Assembly: GCA_014376935.1 (NCBI GenBank)
Contig: JACMQO010000164.1
Location: 1-51,999, forward strand
DNA from: Bdellovibrio sp.
GTDB lineage: Bacteria > Bdellovibrionota > Bdellovibrionia > Bdellovibrionales > Bdellovibrionaceae
Reading direction: 5' to 3'
Length of the DNA stretch: 51,999 nucleotides
Shown: piece after piece, positions 32,926-42,190 of the stretch
How the letters are laid out: every line of letters starts with the position of its first letter
Position numbering within the stretch: the stretch's first letter is position 1
Position numbers and translations under genes: made by a program
The notes under the pieces: generated by a model
What the model was told of the DNA's origin: nothing
Database searches by the model: none
Seen by the model: the letters and a program-made list of their open reading frames with translations, nothing else

Positions 32926-34719
32926 TTACTTCGCCATCATCAAGTCTGCGTACGTTGTGTAATACGGGCGAACCACGGCCTGGACCTTACGCGCTTTTAA
33001 GCCCGGAAGGTTTACGGTGAATTCTAGCGGAACACCTTTCTCTAATTCTGTAGCGCTAAATGGTTTACCCGCTTCAGGGACGATAAGACCCATCATCGCG
33101 ACGCGTAATTGATCTTGGTTTGAATAACGAGTCATCTTTTTAATGATAAGACTTCCAAGCTCGCTTGGACGCGCTAAAATCACATCGTAATTCGAATTTT
33201 CAATCTTTACTAAATGGGCGGCGCGATCGGCAAACTTCACCTGAACGGTATTAAAAATATTTTGGTGATTGATCGCATTCATGTTGTAACCCTTCGGAAG
33301 ACGCAAATTCATCTCGATGACAAAACCATGAAGTTCTGATTTTAACGTCGCTTGTGATGTCGCATCTGAAGCTACGAATAAAGGCTTAATGATTTTATCA
33401 ACCTGAACTTGATCGCAGGCGATATTTTCGCAATCTGCAAACTCTTGAACGATAAATTTGTAAGCTGGGTGCTTACATTTATTTTCTTCAGGCTTTTCGC
33501 AATCTGCTTTATAAATTAAGGCCACGTCGTCGGCTAAGTTTTTCCAAGCTTCACCGCCTTTTGACAATGCCTTTTCAGTTTTAGCGTAATATTCAGCAGG
33601 TACAACCGTTGCGTGAAGTCCTTCGGCTAAAATAAAGCGTTGTTGCTGTTCAGGGATCGAGTACCGGAAGTTAGCCGCCGGAGTCAGCTGACCCGCTTGG
33701 TAATCAGACGTTGTTTCAACCGCGTAGATAAAATTCGCATTCGCAGAAGGAGTAATCACCGAGTTATCTGTTTCGCGACGTGAATACCCAAACGTGTATT
33801 TACCGAAAACGTTTAACTGTAATTCTTTAAAGTAGTCATTTTGAAAGCTTTGGCAGCCCGGCTCGTCTGAAGTTAAGTCTGTTTCCATACACTTTACTAA
33901 AGACGATAAGCTGATCCAGCGCGTGTTATTTTTATTATTGATATTCGCTAAACGGTTCTCGGTGCTTTCATCACTAGCGACCGCTAAGTTAACTAATTCA
34001 GCGTAACTGATTTTAGATAAGTTTAAAAATTTTTGATTATAGAAATCGCCGAAGTTCGCAAATTGGCTGCGAATCATATTACGAAATTTTTCAACGTTTG
34101 GTTTTTGCGCTTGAATCATTTGCGCCAGTTTTTCTTTCGAAAGAACCGCCGTCACGTAACCCGGTAATGGATTCGCTTCAAGCCAGTTTGAAGCCATTTG
34201 AACGGCGTCGGCTTGCCCGATGATATTATCAACGTTTACGCCTAATGCGGCTTCTTTAGATCCCCAGTAAGCAGCGCCTAAGCTAAAGAACTTTTTTGTT
34301 TGTAGCGGGTACTTTTTATGAGCTTCGTCTTTTAAAGAATCGTAGTACCAAGTCATTCCGACCTGGCCACCCATAGAATAAGCTAGAACTGAAATTTTAT
34401 CGGCTGGGTTTAAAACTGGAATCGCCGCATCTAACTTTTGGTTAATGGCGATCGCCGCCGAGTGAGCGTTAAATTCAGGGATTCCTTTCGGATAGACTAT
34501 ATTAATAGGTACAACTTCGTAAGATGGATCAATTTTCTCTAAATGCTGTTTAATTAACCCATGGAAATCGCCGAACGCTGTTTCAGTTCCACGAACACCG
34601 TGCAACGTCATAATATAATGTTTTGGCTTCTGTCCGTTGGCAGAAGATGGTCCACGCTTAAAGAAGCTAGAGCACCCGGTGGCCAAAACTAAACCTAAAA
34701 TGACTGTTAAAATTCTCAT
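32926..34719 (-). CDS. Large alpha/beta hydrolase lipoprotein
   Basis: This 597-residue outer-envelope serine hydrolase has lipobox LATGC (Cys 16). The catalytic part (about 34-290) has the oxyanion region YIMTLHGVRGT, nucleophile Ser115 in VLAYSMGGQVG and a later His in LAEGLHATVVP. A C-terminal beta-rich domain of about 200 residues follows, with four Cys residues in DCEKPEENKC and DCENIACD. ATG 34719 was chosen because GGAGGGG lies 9 nt upstream. An ATG at 34737 would begin inside that site. The substrate may be lipid ester or polyester. The frameshifted lipase follows 40 bp downstream on the same strand. Confidence 0.85.
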   Translation of the reverse strand: MRILTVILGLVLATGCSSFFKRGPSSANGQKPKHYIMTLHGVRGTETAFGDFHGLIKQHLEKIDPSYEVVPINIVYPKGIPEFNAHSAAIAINQKLDAAIPVLNPADKISVLAYSMGGQVGMTWYYDSLKDEAHKKYPLQTKKFFSLGAAYWGSKEAALGVNVDNIIGQADAVQMASNWLEANPLPGYVTAVLSKEKLAQMIQAQKPNVEKFRNMIRSQFANFGDFYNQKFLNLSKISYAELVNLAVASDESTENRLANINNKNNTRWISLSSLVKCMETDLTSDEPGCQSFQNDYFKELQLNVFGKYTFGYSRRETDNSVITPSANANFIYAVETTSDYQAGQLTPAANFRYSIPEQQQRFILAEGLHATVVPAEYYAKTEKALSKGGEAWKNLADDVALIYKADCEKPEENKCKHPAYKFIVQEFADCENIACDQVQVDKIIKPLFVASDATSQATLKSELHGFVIEMNLRLPKGYNMNAINHQNIFNTVQVKFADRAAHLVKIENSNYDVILARPSELGSLIIKKMTRYSNQDQLRVAMMGLIVPEAGKPFSATELEKGVPLEFTVNLPGLKARKVQAVVRPYYTTYADLMMAK

Positions 34720-34900
34720 AAAAATGGACCCCTCCATAGGATTCTTTGAGATTTATTCAAGCATTTGCATCTGTTGTTGGCGAGTAAGAAAACACACACT
34801 GGAACAAAAACTCTATATTTAGACGCTTCAGGTTGAAAGTCCGGTGCATGCTTAAAGTTTACCTTTTTTCATCATAATCAATTAAAACGTGTTTGACATG

Positions 34901-34929
34901 TTGCGACATGGCTTGAAGTGGGGTATAAG
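34901..34929 (+). promoter_or_regulatory. Sigma-70-type promoter of the acidic protein gene
   Basis: TTGCGA (34901-34906) and TATAAG (34924-34929) are separated by 17 bp. Transcription would start about 40 bp before the ATG at 34975, which has a GGGGGAATTTA ribosome binding site. Confidence 0.6.
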
Positions 34930-34974
34930 ATCTGAGTTTCGAGTTTAGTGGGTATTTAACACCGGGGGAATTTA

Positions 34975-35580
34975 ATGTCTGACATCCAGTCTACGGCTGA
35001 AGCCGATCGCATTTTAAATCAAGACAAAGTAGAACAAAAGGGCTTAGATATCAGCCCAGTAGAAAAAAAGAAAATGGACCGTACTTCACGTGATGAAGAC
35101 GATGATTCTGATGATGATGATTTGAACGAGTCAGGCCTAAGCAAAGAAGAAATCGAAGCACGCGAAATTCAAGAAGCAATGCAATTAAATCCAAGCGCGT
35201 TTAACGAAGAAGAAGAAGAGTTTAACTTCGACGCTGTTGAAAACATCTTAGATTTACCAGATACAGAGTTTCCACGTTTCACTTTAGCTAAAAATAAAGC
35301 CCGCTTTTTACGTATGGTCAGCTGGTACCGTCAAAAAGAAGAGTGGATTGAAGTCGCTCCTGTTTCTGGAGTTACAAAATTATTCAAACAACAATCTAAA
35401 GAGTTAGAAGGCATCCGTTCTTCTAAATTAGATTACGAAATGGAATTAGAAACAGGAACTTTAACTCCGTCACAACGTTCATACCGTCGTGACGAATTAA
35501 AAATGTGCCGCGTCCAAGAGAAAATGGCCGTTCACTTAATTTCTAAATTACAAATCAAGATTAAATCAGGCCGTAGATAG
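34975..35580 (+). CDS. Acidic cytoplasmic protein, function unknown
   Basis: This 201-residue protein has a well-placed ribosome binding site. The first half is very acidic and probably disordered, with an Asp run at about 42-50 and a Glu run near 79-83. The second half is basic and helical (TLAKNKARFLRMVSWYRQKEEWIEV, SYRRDELKMCRVQEKMAVHLISKLQIKIKSGRR). The split charge suggests a nucleic-acid or protein-binding tail with an acidic shield. It has a clear promoter and a strong terminator of its own, so it is a single-gene unit and likely well expressed. No family was recognised. Confidence 0.78.
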   Translation: MSDIQSTAEADRILNQDKVEQKGLDISPVEKKKMDRTSRDEDDDSDDDDLNESGLSKEEIEAREIQEAMQLNPSAFNEEEEEFNFDAVENILDLPDTEFPRFTLAKNKARFLRMVSWYRQKEEWIEVAPVSGVTKLFKQQSKELEGIRSSKLDYEMELETGTLTPSQRSYRRDELKMCRVQEKMAVHLISKLQIKIKSGRR

Positions 35581-35622
35581 TTAGCTACCGCAGGTTTTGT
35601 TCTAAAATAGAATTCTTATTTT

Positions 35623-35653
35623 AAAAGCCGCATTGAAGAATGCGGCTTTTTTT
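35623..35653 (+). terminator. Strong intrinsic terminator
   Basis: AAAAGCCGCATT (35623-35634) pairs perfectly with AATGCGGCTTTT (35639-35650) around GAAG. The U-run continues as TTTATTT. It ends the acidic protein gene and also faces the convergent gene at 35666. Confidence 0.93.
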
Positions 35654-35665
35654 ATTTCAACCCGA

Positions 35666-36211
35666 TTACCGAAGTCCATCCCAGAACTGGCGCAGCTTTT
35701 CTTTGTTGGCTGCCATTAAAGGTTCGCGCAGCTGCCACGCCAGCACCGTTAAACGTGCATTTAAAAATCCAGCAATCACGTAACGAAAAGGAACTAAAGA
35801 GTGCGACTGCGGATCGGCCAAGATAAATTCGCAGGTCGGCCCCGTGTGGGATTTATAAATTTGCAGTGTCTTTTCAACTTTCAAAATACGCTCTTGGGCT
35901 GCGCCAAACAATTTACTTAAATACTGCTGGCACAGATCAGATGACATGGCTATTTTCGGTTCATTCGGAAAAAGATAAAGATCTAAATTCGCGTAGCTGG
36001 TATTCGGCTCGTCTAAGCGAACCAACACGCCTTGATATTCATTTATCTTTCCCGTATCTGAAAAAGCGATTTCACCTTTATCATAAAATTTGACGGCTTC
36101 TTTGGATTTAATTCCGACCGATGCTAAGTCGCGTTTCACGTTGCCGGCCGAACTAACGACCGTGAAACATAGTAGCGTCCAAAATGCGATTTGATGGATG
36201 TTATTTTTCAT
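35666..36211 (-). CDS. Exported protein of unknown function
   Basis: This 181-residue protein has a signal peptide (about 1-23, IHQIAFWTLLCFTVVSSAG). The mature domain is alpha/beta with two Cys residues (DLCQQ, TCEFIL) that may pair. Its C-terminal helix is Trp/Arg-rich (FWDGLR). No family was recognised. It overlaps the upstream gene by 4 bp (ATGA), so the two exported proteins are made together and may act together. Confidence 0.75.
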   Translation of the reverse strand: MKNNIHQIAFWTLLCFTVVSSAGNVKRDLASVGIKSKEAVKFYDKGEIAFSDTGKINEYQGVLVRLDEPNTSYANLDLYLFPNEPKIAMSSDLCQQYLSKLFGAAQERILKVEKTLQIYKSHTGPTCEFILADPQSHSLVPFRYVIAGFLNARLTVLAWQLREPLMAANKEKLRQFWDGLR

Positions 36212-36684
36212 TGCTCGCTCCTGACAGATGCGGGGGTCGAATGCGTTTTATCTAATGAAGGGTCGCGATTAAAAACACTTTTCTGTGATTCGATATAGGC
36301 TGCCTGATTCGCTAATTTCGCTAACGTAACCCCCTTCACTTCGACCCCTTTCGAAGTCAATTGAACTTTCTCTGACTTTCCATTCTTATAGTTTAAAGTC
36401 ACCGTTCTATCATCAACACATAAGTTCACGTATTCAGAGACGGTCGTAGCCCCAATGATTGTCGCCGCTTGCAGATCAAACTTCAATTCGCCATCCGCGA
36501 AATTTAAGCGACTAGCCACCGTCGCTTTAAAACCGCCATATCCTAAATAGATGGGAATACCTTGCAAAAGCGCAGGTAGTTTTTCTTTCGCGGCCTGATA
36601 TTCAGCTTCATTTTTAAAACAAACTTCGGCAAGACACTGATTAGATATTAAGCCTAGAAAAATAAAACAAATTATTTTTTGCAT
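36208..36684 (-). CDS. Exported protein of unknown function, coupled to the next gene
   Basis: This 158-residue protein has a signal peptide (MQKIICFIFLGLISNQCLA) and a beta-rich mature domain (FKATVASRLNFADGELKFDL, VNLCVDDRTVTLNYKNG, VQLTSKGVEVKGVTL). Two Cys residues (VCFKN, NLCVDD) could pair. The fold hints at a small OM-associated beta barrel or DUF-type carrier; no family was recognised. ATG 36684 is chosen because the signal peptide begins there. Longer in-frame starts would add a non-signal sequence. No good ribosome binding site is visible. Its stop overlaps the start of the next gene. Confidence 0.72.
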   Translation of the reverse strand: MQKIICFIFLGLISNQCLAEVCFKNEAEYQAAKEKLPALLQGIPIYLGYGGFKATVASRLNFADGELKFDLQAATIIGATTVSEYVNLCVDDRTVTLNYKNGKSEKVQLTSKGVEVKGVTLAKLANQAAYIESQKSVFNRDPSLDKTHSTPASVRSEQ

Positions 36685-36898
36685 CTCTTTAGCATAATAC
36701 GAATCAAGATCGTAAAAAGGCCAGTTTTTCAAAAACGAAAGATTTAATATAAAAAATTGTTCTAGGAAGACCCTATTGCACCAGAGAACAGGCCCAAAAA
36801 TCATCCTTAACAATTTAGCAACAAGTACACCAATAAATTGAAAGCATTTTTAAAGTGGGATTTTATTTTTGGATATTTACGGCAAACGACGACACAAA

Positions 36899-36928
36899 TA
36901 AAAAAAGCGGATTATGAATCCACTTTTT
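36899..36928 (-). terminator. Intrinsic terminator of the endonuclease I gene
   Basis: AAAAAG-c-GGATT (36902-36913) pairs with AATCC-a-CTTTTT (36917-36928), with one mismatch and loop ATG. On the minus strand a U-rich tail follows. It lies 30 bp after the endonuclease stop. Confidence 0.75.
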
Positions 36929-36957
36929 AACTAAATATTTTTAAAAACTATTTAAAA

Positions 36958-37818
36958 CTAGAAATCAGAGATCTGTTTTGATAACTCAGGAAAATCGATG
37001 AATGGATTGCGGTTACCTTGAATTTTGTAAATACCGTCGTTACGCTCCATCTCTTCGGCGTCAACTGGGTGTTCAACATCCCACTTTCTTAACATTTCTT
37101 CTTCTTGCGGACTGATTGCAATTTCGTATCTTGTCGAGAAGTAGAACAACGCGCGAGCGACGTGACCTTTGTGTTCAGTTGGCGGTTCGAACACTTTTTG
37201 GTGGCTGTTTGCAGAATCACCGAAACGTGATGGCGCGCAGTTTGTTTTAATAGAACCAACAACTTCACCAAATTGGTAATTTCCACGAAGTGAATTTTGC
37301 TTATTATCTGTTGGAAATAAATGATGGATATCTGATTTTTGCATCTCAGTTGGGTATTTACCTGTGAACTTTGATTGCGGCCATGTGTGTTCTGTGTTGA
37401 TGACGTTACCATCTGGAATCACGCCCGGAGCCGGACCACCGTTACCACCGAAATCTTTACTTGTGTAAACGCGTTCACAGTATTTGTCTAAAATGCTGTA
37501 ACCACCGTTAGCTGTTGTTTTAAGATAGTAAGTACCGAACATCCATTTACGGGCGCCGTTGTAACCTAGTACGGTTTGCTTGTAGCAATTGCTTTTGCCT
37601 TCGCACGTGGGAACAACTTCGTCAGGACTATTCGCCGAAGCCGCGTGACCTGATTTTAAAATTGTATTTAATGCGGATTTTAATTCTTTGTCTTTTAGAT
37701 GGCTGACTGTTTGTTGAAAATCTTTGCCGTAATAATTTAGGGCTTGTGTCGATGGTTGTAACGCAAATGAAAGCGAGTAAACCAGCGAAAGAACTAAAAA
37801 CGTAAACGTGCTCTTCAT
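36958..37818 (-). CDS. Endonuclease I family secreted nuclease
   Basis: This 286-residue exported nuclease of the Endonuclease I / EndA (beta-beta-alpha metal) family has a signal peptide (about 1-19). The active-site segment is VINTEHTWPQSKF with catalytic His144. HHLFPTDNKQNSLRGNYQFG follows, with the metal-binding Asn. Several Cys residues (TCEGKSNC, KYC, NC) probably form disulfides. These enzymes cut DNA and RNA without strict sequence preference in the periplasm or outside. In a predator the natural substrate would be prey nucleic acid (inference). The gene stands alone with its own terminator. Confidence 0.92.
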   Translation of the reverse strand: MKSTFTFLVLSLVYSLSFALQPSTQALNYYGKDFQQTVSHLKDKELKSALNTILKSGHAASANSPDEVVPTCEGKSNCYKQTVLGYNGARKWMFGTYYLKTTANGGYSILDKYCERVYTSKDFGGNGGPAPGVIPDGNVINTEHTWPQSKFTGKYPTEMQKSDIHHLFPTDNKQNSLRGNYQFGEVVGSIKTNCAPSRFGDSANSHQKVFEPPTEHKGHVARALFYFSTRYEIAISPQEEEMLRKWDVEHPVDAEEMERNDGIYKIQGNRNPFIDFPELSKQISDF

Positions 37819-38033
37819 AAAAATCCCCTCTGTAGTCAGACCTGTTAAGGTGTCTGGTAGAAAACGCTGAACCGTATTATCAGCTTATACTTTGGTATCC
37901 GAATCTGTTGTTGAAAAAGCTACAAGGGCCAAAACACAGTTGCAATAAAATAATCTTGAGCATAGCGCACATAGACGACAGCCAATGTAGGCACCCCTTT
38001 TAGTGCCAAATCTTGTTTAAAAAACATTTCGAT

Positions 38034-38062
38034 TTGCTAATCAAATCTTCAACTCATAGACT
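38034..38062 (+). promoter_or_regulatory. Promoter of the BenE-type gene, possibly leaderless
   Basis: TTGCTA (38034-38039) is 17 bp from TAGACT (38057-38062). The predicted transcription start is at the ATG (38069), and no ribosome binding site is present. Upstream, the 250-bp gap otherwise shows only a short GGCAC/GTGCC inverted repeat (37990-38007). Confidence 0.4.
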
Positions 38063-38068
38063 ATTAAA

Positions 38069-39256
38069 ATGCTTTCGAAACTAAAAAGTACCGCTCATGA
38101 TTTTTCAATTTCAACGATCACCGCAGGCCTTGTTACGAACTTAGTCGGGTTCGCAAGTTCGGCGATTTTAGTTTATCAAGCGGCCATCACTGCGGGCGCA
38201 ACGCCAACTCAAGCCAGCAGTTGGCTCGGTGTGATTTGCATCTCTATTGGTCTACTAACCGCGATTACGTCTTATTATTATAAAATGCCGACCCTGTTTT
38301 CATGGTCTACAGCGGGGGCAGCTTTACTGATCACAAGCCTTCAAGGTGTTAGTTTAGCTGAAGCCACCGGAGCTTTTATATTTTCAGCTTTTCTTATTTT
38401 TCTGTGCGGAGCTTCGGGCTATTTTGAAAAATTAATTAAGCATGTTCCGGTCTCGATCGCGTCCGGAATGTTGGCCGGAGTTTTATTAAGATTTAGTTTG
38501 GATGTTTTTATTTCGATGAAAACGCAACTAATTTTAGCAACCGCGATGTTTATTATTTACATTTTGTTTCGCCGTATTTCTCCACGGTACTCAGTTTTGA
38601 TGGCTTTAATTACAGGATTTGCGGTCGCGTGGTTTCAAAATCTGATGCATTTTGAAAACTTAACCTTAAATCTTTCGTATCCACAATTCACCATTCCACA
38701 ATTTACTTTTTCAACCTTACTCAGTGTAGGGCTTCCGTTATTCATCGTCACGATGACCTCGCAAAATTTAACGGGCATGACCATTTTACGCGCTTTCGGC
38801 TACACGCGTGCGCCGATTTCACGCTTGATCACGCTGTCAGGTCTAGTCAATCTGATCGCCGCTCCTTTCGGTGGGTTCGCGATTAACCTATCCGCCGTCA
38901 CCGCCGCCATTTGCATGGGGCCCGAGGCTCATCCAGATCCTGAGCGCCGTTACACGGGCGGCATCACTTCAGGAATTTTCTACGTGATCATTGGTTTATT
39001 CGCAGGATTTGTTTCAAGCCTTTTCGCCGCCTTTCCGAAAGAGCTTGTCGCAACGCTCGCGGGTTTAGCTTTAATCGGAACGATCGGACAAAGTTTAGCC
39101 AGTGCTATAGAGAAAGACTCAGAACGTGAGGCCGCGTTTATTACTTTTATCACGACGGCTTCAGGGGTCACTTTGTTTGGTATCGGCGCCGCGTTTTGGG
39201 GACTCATCAGCGGCGCCTTGGTGACAGTGATTTTAAAATATAAAAAATTAAACTAA
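38069..39256 (+). CDS. BenE/YdcO-family membrane transporter
   Basis: This 395-residue inner-membrane protein has about 12 helices and belongs to the benzoate:H+ symporter (BenE/YdcO) family. Typical parts are the first half AGLVTNLVGFASSAILVYQAA, LFSWSTAGAALLITS and HVPVSIASGMLAGVLLRF. The second half has GLPLFIVTMTSQNLTGMTILRAFGY and PFGGFAINLSAVTAAICMG. Family members resemble purine and sulfate carriers in fold, and the true substrate here is unknown. No benzoate-degradation genes are nearby. The stop overlaps the thiolase 3' end by 9 bp (convergent). Confidence 0.9.
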   Translation: MLSKLKSTAHDFSISTITAGLVTNLVGFASSAILVYQAAITAGATPTQASSWLGVICISIGLLTAITSYYYKMPTLFSWSTAGAALLITSLQGVSLAEATGAFIFSAFLIFLCGASGYFEKLIKHVPVSIASGMLAGVLLRFSLDVFISMKTQLILATAMFIIYILFRRISPRYSVLMALITGFAVAWFQNLMHFENLTLNLSYPQFTIPQFTFSTLLSVGLPLFIVTMTSQNLTGMTILRAFGYTRAPISRLITLSGLVNLIAAPFGGFAINLSAVTAAICMGPEAHPDPERRYTGGITSGIFYVIIGLFAGFVSSLFAAFPKELVATLAGLALIGTIGQSLASAIEKDSEREAAFITFITTASGVTLFGIGAAFWGLISGALVTVILKYKKLN

Positions 39257-40537
39257 ATCAGACGATTCCATTAAAGCGACAACGCCCATGCCGCCCGCCG
39301 TACAAATTGAAATAATACCGCGTTTGTTTTTTCTCTGACTTAATAACTTAGCTAGCGTTCCAACAATGCGCGCGCCCGTCGCCGCAAACGGATGTCCGAT
39401 CGCGACGCTTGATCCGACCACATTTAATTTTTCAACCGGAATCGGCCCTAGCGGAGTCGTTCGATTTAAAACCTCGCGGCAGTATTTTTCAGACTCCCAC
39501 GCTTTTAATGTGCAAAGAACTTGTCCGGCGAACGCCTCGTGGATTTCAAAAAAGTCGATATCTTTAAAAGATAAATTATTTCTTTTGAGCATATTTGATA
39601 CGGCCATCGTCGGCGCCATTAATAATCCAGCGCCGTTGACGAAATCGACCGCCGCCACTTCGAAATCAACAACTTTCGCTAAAGCTTGCCAGCCGTTTTT
39701 CTTAATGCCTTCGGCGTTTGTTAATAAAACTGCGGCCGAACCATCGGTTAACGGAGAACTATTTCCGGCCGTCAGTGTACCCGTTCCTGATCTTCGATCG
39801 AAGGCTGGTTTTAGTTTTCCTAATTTTTCTAATGTCGTATCGGCGCGCACAATTTGATCTTTATCAATTCCTGCGTACGGCGTAATAAGATCGTCGAAGA
39901 ATCCATTTTTATCAGCGGCCGCTGCGTTTTGGTGACTGCGTAATGTTAATTGATCTTGGCTTAAACGATCAATGCCCCATTCTTTGACCATCAATTCACA
40001 GTGATCGCCCATCGATAAACCTGTGCGCGGTTCAACCACGGCGGCAGGTTTTGGTTTTAAATCACTTGGTCGTAAGTTTAAAAAAGTCTTAATCATCGCG
40101 GCCGTTGTTTTGGCTTGATTGGCTTCTAATAATATTTTTTGAAACCGCGTTGAAACCTCGATCGGAAGATCACTATTGGTATCAACACCACCCGCGATTC
40201 CCGTTTCGATTTGGCCCGCTCCGATTTTTAAAGCGATCTGCCAAGTTGCATCTAAGCTTGTTCCGCACGCACGTTGTAAATTGTAGGCCGGAGTTTCTGG
40301 ATGTAACGCCGTTTCTAAAACTGTTTCGCGCGCTAAATTCCAGTCGGCCGCGCCGTTCATTAAACAACCTAACGAAACGTCACCTAATTTTTGTCCGTTT
40401 AAATTGTATTTAAAAACTAAATTTTTCATCGTCGCGGCCAACAATGCTTTACGCGTTTCATTTTTATAAGACGTCATGCTTTTCGCAAATGGAATTCGCA
40501 ATGATCCAGCAACGTATACGGGTTGAAACGATTTCAT
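39248..40537 (-). CDS. Acetyl-CoA C-acyltransferase (thiolase)
   Basis: This 429-residue thiolase closes the beta-oxidation cycle or condenses acyl-CoAs. The nucleophile Cys91 lies in LQRACGTSLDATWQ. Catalytic His is in SVAIGHPFAATGARI. The proton-shuttling Cys is in SICTAGGMGVVA. The family start (VYVAGSLRIPFAKS) fits, and AAAGGTAGG precedes the ATG. The length and the Cys region are close to the FadI subgroup. No matching FadB or FadJ is in the window. Lipid catabolism of prey is plausible but inferred. Confidence 0.94.
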   Translation of the reverse strand: MKSFQPVYVAGSLRIPFAKSMTSYKNETRKALLAATMKNLVFKYNLNGQKLGDVSLGCLMNGAADWNLARETVLETALHPETPAYNLQRACGTSLDATWQIALKIGAGQIETGIAGGVDTNSDLPIEVSTRFQKILLEANQAKTTAAMIKTFLNLRPSDLKPKPAAVVEPRTGLSMGDHCELMVKEWGIDRLSQDQLTLRSHQNAAAADKNGFFDDLITPYAGIDKDQIVRADTTLEKLGKLKPAFDRRSGTGTLTAGNSSPLTDGSAAVLLTNAEGIKKNGWQALAKVVDFEVAAVDFVNGAGLLMAPTMAVSNMLKRNNLSFKDIDFFEIHEAFAGQVLCTLKAWESEKYCREVLNRTTPLGPIPVEKLNVVGSSVAIGHPFAATGARIVGTLAKLLSQRKNKRGIISICTAGGMGVVALMESSDLV

Positions 40538-40797
40538 TTAGAACCTACCTTTTCTTTCAAATTAAAAGTTGAGACTTTTTTTTATTTGTTCACCCAATAG
40601 TGTACGCGACTCAAAACCCGAGTCATCAACAGCCAGCGCCAATTGGATTTTTGCCCCTTGGTCTAGTCATTATTCCCGCCAACTTCGAGTCAAAAGCCCG
40701 CATTACGAACTGACTGCCATCTGAGACCGTCCAGCTTCTTGCAGTGACAAATATCATACAGCTTTCCCACAGCAAGAAATGAACAGGAGAACCCACT

Positions 40798-41916
40798 ATG
40801 AATAAAAGTGCCAAAAATGAATTGATGTTTTTAACGGCGGCCGGAACTTTACTGGCCTTAGCTTTTAAACATAAAAAAACCGCTTTCGCTTTAGCGGCTG
40901 GAACAGCGGCCTTAGCTTTATCAAAATCAAAAAGAAAAAATTCGTTCACCGGAAAAACGATTATCATCACCGGCGGATCGCGCGGACTTGGCTTAGCCTT
41001 GGCTAAAAAATTAGTCGCCGAAGATGCAAACGTTTGCTTACTGGCTCGCACCGAAAAAGATTTAACCGCGGCCGTGCAAATTTTAGAAAATGAATTTTCA
41101 AACGCCTCTGTTTTAACCTGCGTTTGCGATGTTACGGATCCTCATCAATTTAGACAGGCCGTCAATCGCACCATCGAACGTTGGGGCACGATCGACGTGT
41201 TAATCAATAATGCCGGCGCCATCTTAGTCGGACCTTTTGATTCGATGACTCAAGACGATTTTGAAGCGCAGTTAAAAATTCATCTTTACGCCAACATGAA
41301 CGCAACAAAAGAAGTTTTAAAACATTTTCGCCGCACGGGCGAAGGCCAAATCATTAATATCTGTTCAATGGGCGGAAAGATCGCCGTACCCCATATGTTA
41401 CCTTACGATACTTCAAAATTTGCACTGGCTGGATTTTCTCAGGGCCTAACAGCCGAACTTGCGGCGGAAAATATTTCGGTATTAACAGTTTACCCGGCCT
41501 TAATGAGAACCGGTTCTCCCATTCAAGCCGTTTTTAAAGGTGATTCTGAAAAAGAGTTTTCTTGGTTTGCTTCCGCCGACGTTTTACCGGGATTATCCGC
41601 TGCTGCCAGCGATGTCGCGGGGCAAATCGTAGCCGCCGCCTGCGAGCGCCGAACCGAATTGATACCTTCATTTATCGGCAAAGCCCGCATGGCCGCAGGA
41701 ATTATATTTCCAGAATTGATGTTATGGGTGATGAGTGGCTTAAATAAATTAATGCCAAAAGATCGAACGAACCATTACCAAACCGGCGCCGAAAGCAGAA
41801 CTGAAAACTCATACTTGATTCCTGGATTAAGAGGACGATCAGAAAAAGCCGAACTTGAATTAAACCAAGTCGAAAAAAACGACGCCGAATTCAATATCGG
41901 TTTAACAATCCATTAG
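40798..41916 (+). CDS. Short-chain dehydrogenase/reductase with hydrophobic N-terminal extension
   Basis: This 372-residue SDR has a first hydrophobic segment (about 10-42, LTAAGTLLALAF and FALAAGTAALALS). It probably anchors the enzyme to the inner membrane. The Rossmann domain starts near residue 50: IITGGSRGLGLALAKK (cofactor loop), CDVTD, INNAG and the catalytic pair in YDTSKFAL. A Ser is in ICSMGG. The C-terminal 80 residues hold a further hydrophobic stretch (FPELMLWVMSGLNKLM) and a charged tail. The substrate is unknown. CAGGAGAACCCACT gives a good ribosome binding site. Confidence 0.9.
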   Translation: MNKSAKNELMFLTAAGTLLALAFKHKKTAFALAAGTAALALSKSKRKNSFTGKTIIITGGSRGLGLALAKKLVAEDANVCLLARTEKDLTAAVQILENEFSNASVLTCVCDVTDPHQFRQAVNRTIERWGTIDVLINNAGAILVGPFDSMTQDDFEAQLKIHLYANMNATKEVLKHFRRTGEGQIINICSMGGKIAVPHMLPYDTSKFALAGFSQGLTAELAAENISVLTVYPALMRTGSPIQAVFKGDSEKEFSWFASADVLPGLSAAASDVAGQIVAAACERRTELIPSFIGKARMAAGIIFPELMLWVMSGLNKLMPKDRTNHYQTGAESRTENSYLIPGLRGRSEKAELELNQVEKNDAEFNIGLTIH

Positions 41917-42017
41917 GGCTTCAAAAGCTTCATTGGTCCTATAAAAGGTTCATTAGGCCGCTTGAAACTGAATCGGCACGATTAGTTTTCCACAGCAAGT
42001 CAGTCGCGGCGTTTGTT

Positions 42018-42068
42018 AACCACGATGTTGACCGTTGGTACAGCGTGCCAACGGTCAACATCGTGGTT
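42018..42068. repeat. Perfect 21-bp palindromic hairpin, member of a dispersed repeat
   Basis: The left arm AACCACGATGTTGACCGTTGG (42018-42038) is the exact reverse complement of the right arm at 42048-42068, around loop TACAGCGTG. The same arm occurs at 51457 and, inverted, at 51819. No U-run follows, so it is not a simple terminator. It is in the 274-bp gap between the SDR gene and dinB. Confidence 0.93.
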
Positions 42069-42190
42069 GAGCGGTTACGGAAACTCATTTCATTTAGGAA
42101 TTTAAATTACGCGCCAATTGACAATATCTATTTCCCGCAAACCTCGCATTAAAACTGGCAGCTCGACTAACAGAAGGCGTTTCAACTTAT

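Noticed and set aside
39366-39857. 163-residue reading frame opposite the thiolase gene
   Set aside because: It is antisense to a clear thiolase with all catalytic motifs and has no ribosome binding site or family features.
42018-42068. Integron attC site
   Set aside because: The arms are perfectly paired and the RYYYAAC / GTTRRRY cores are not in the right places; no integrase gene is near.
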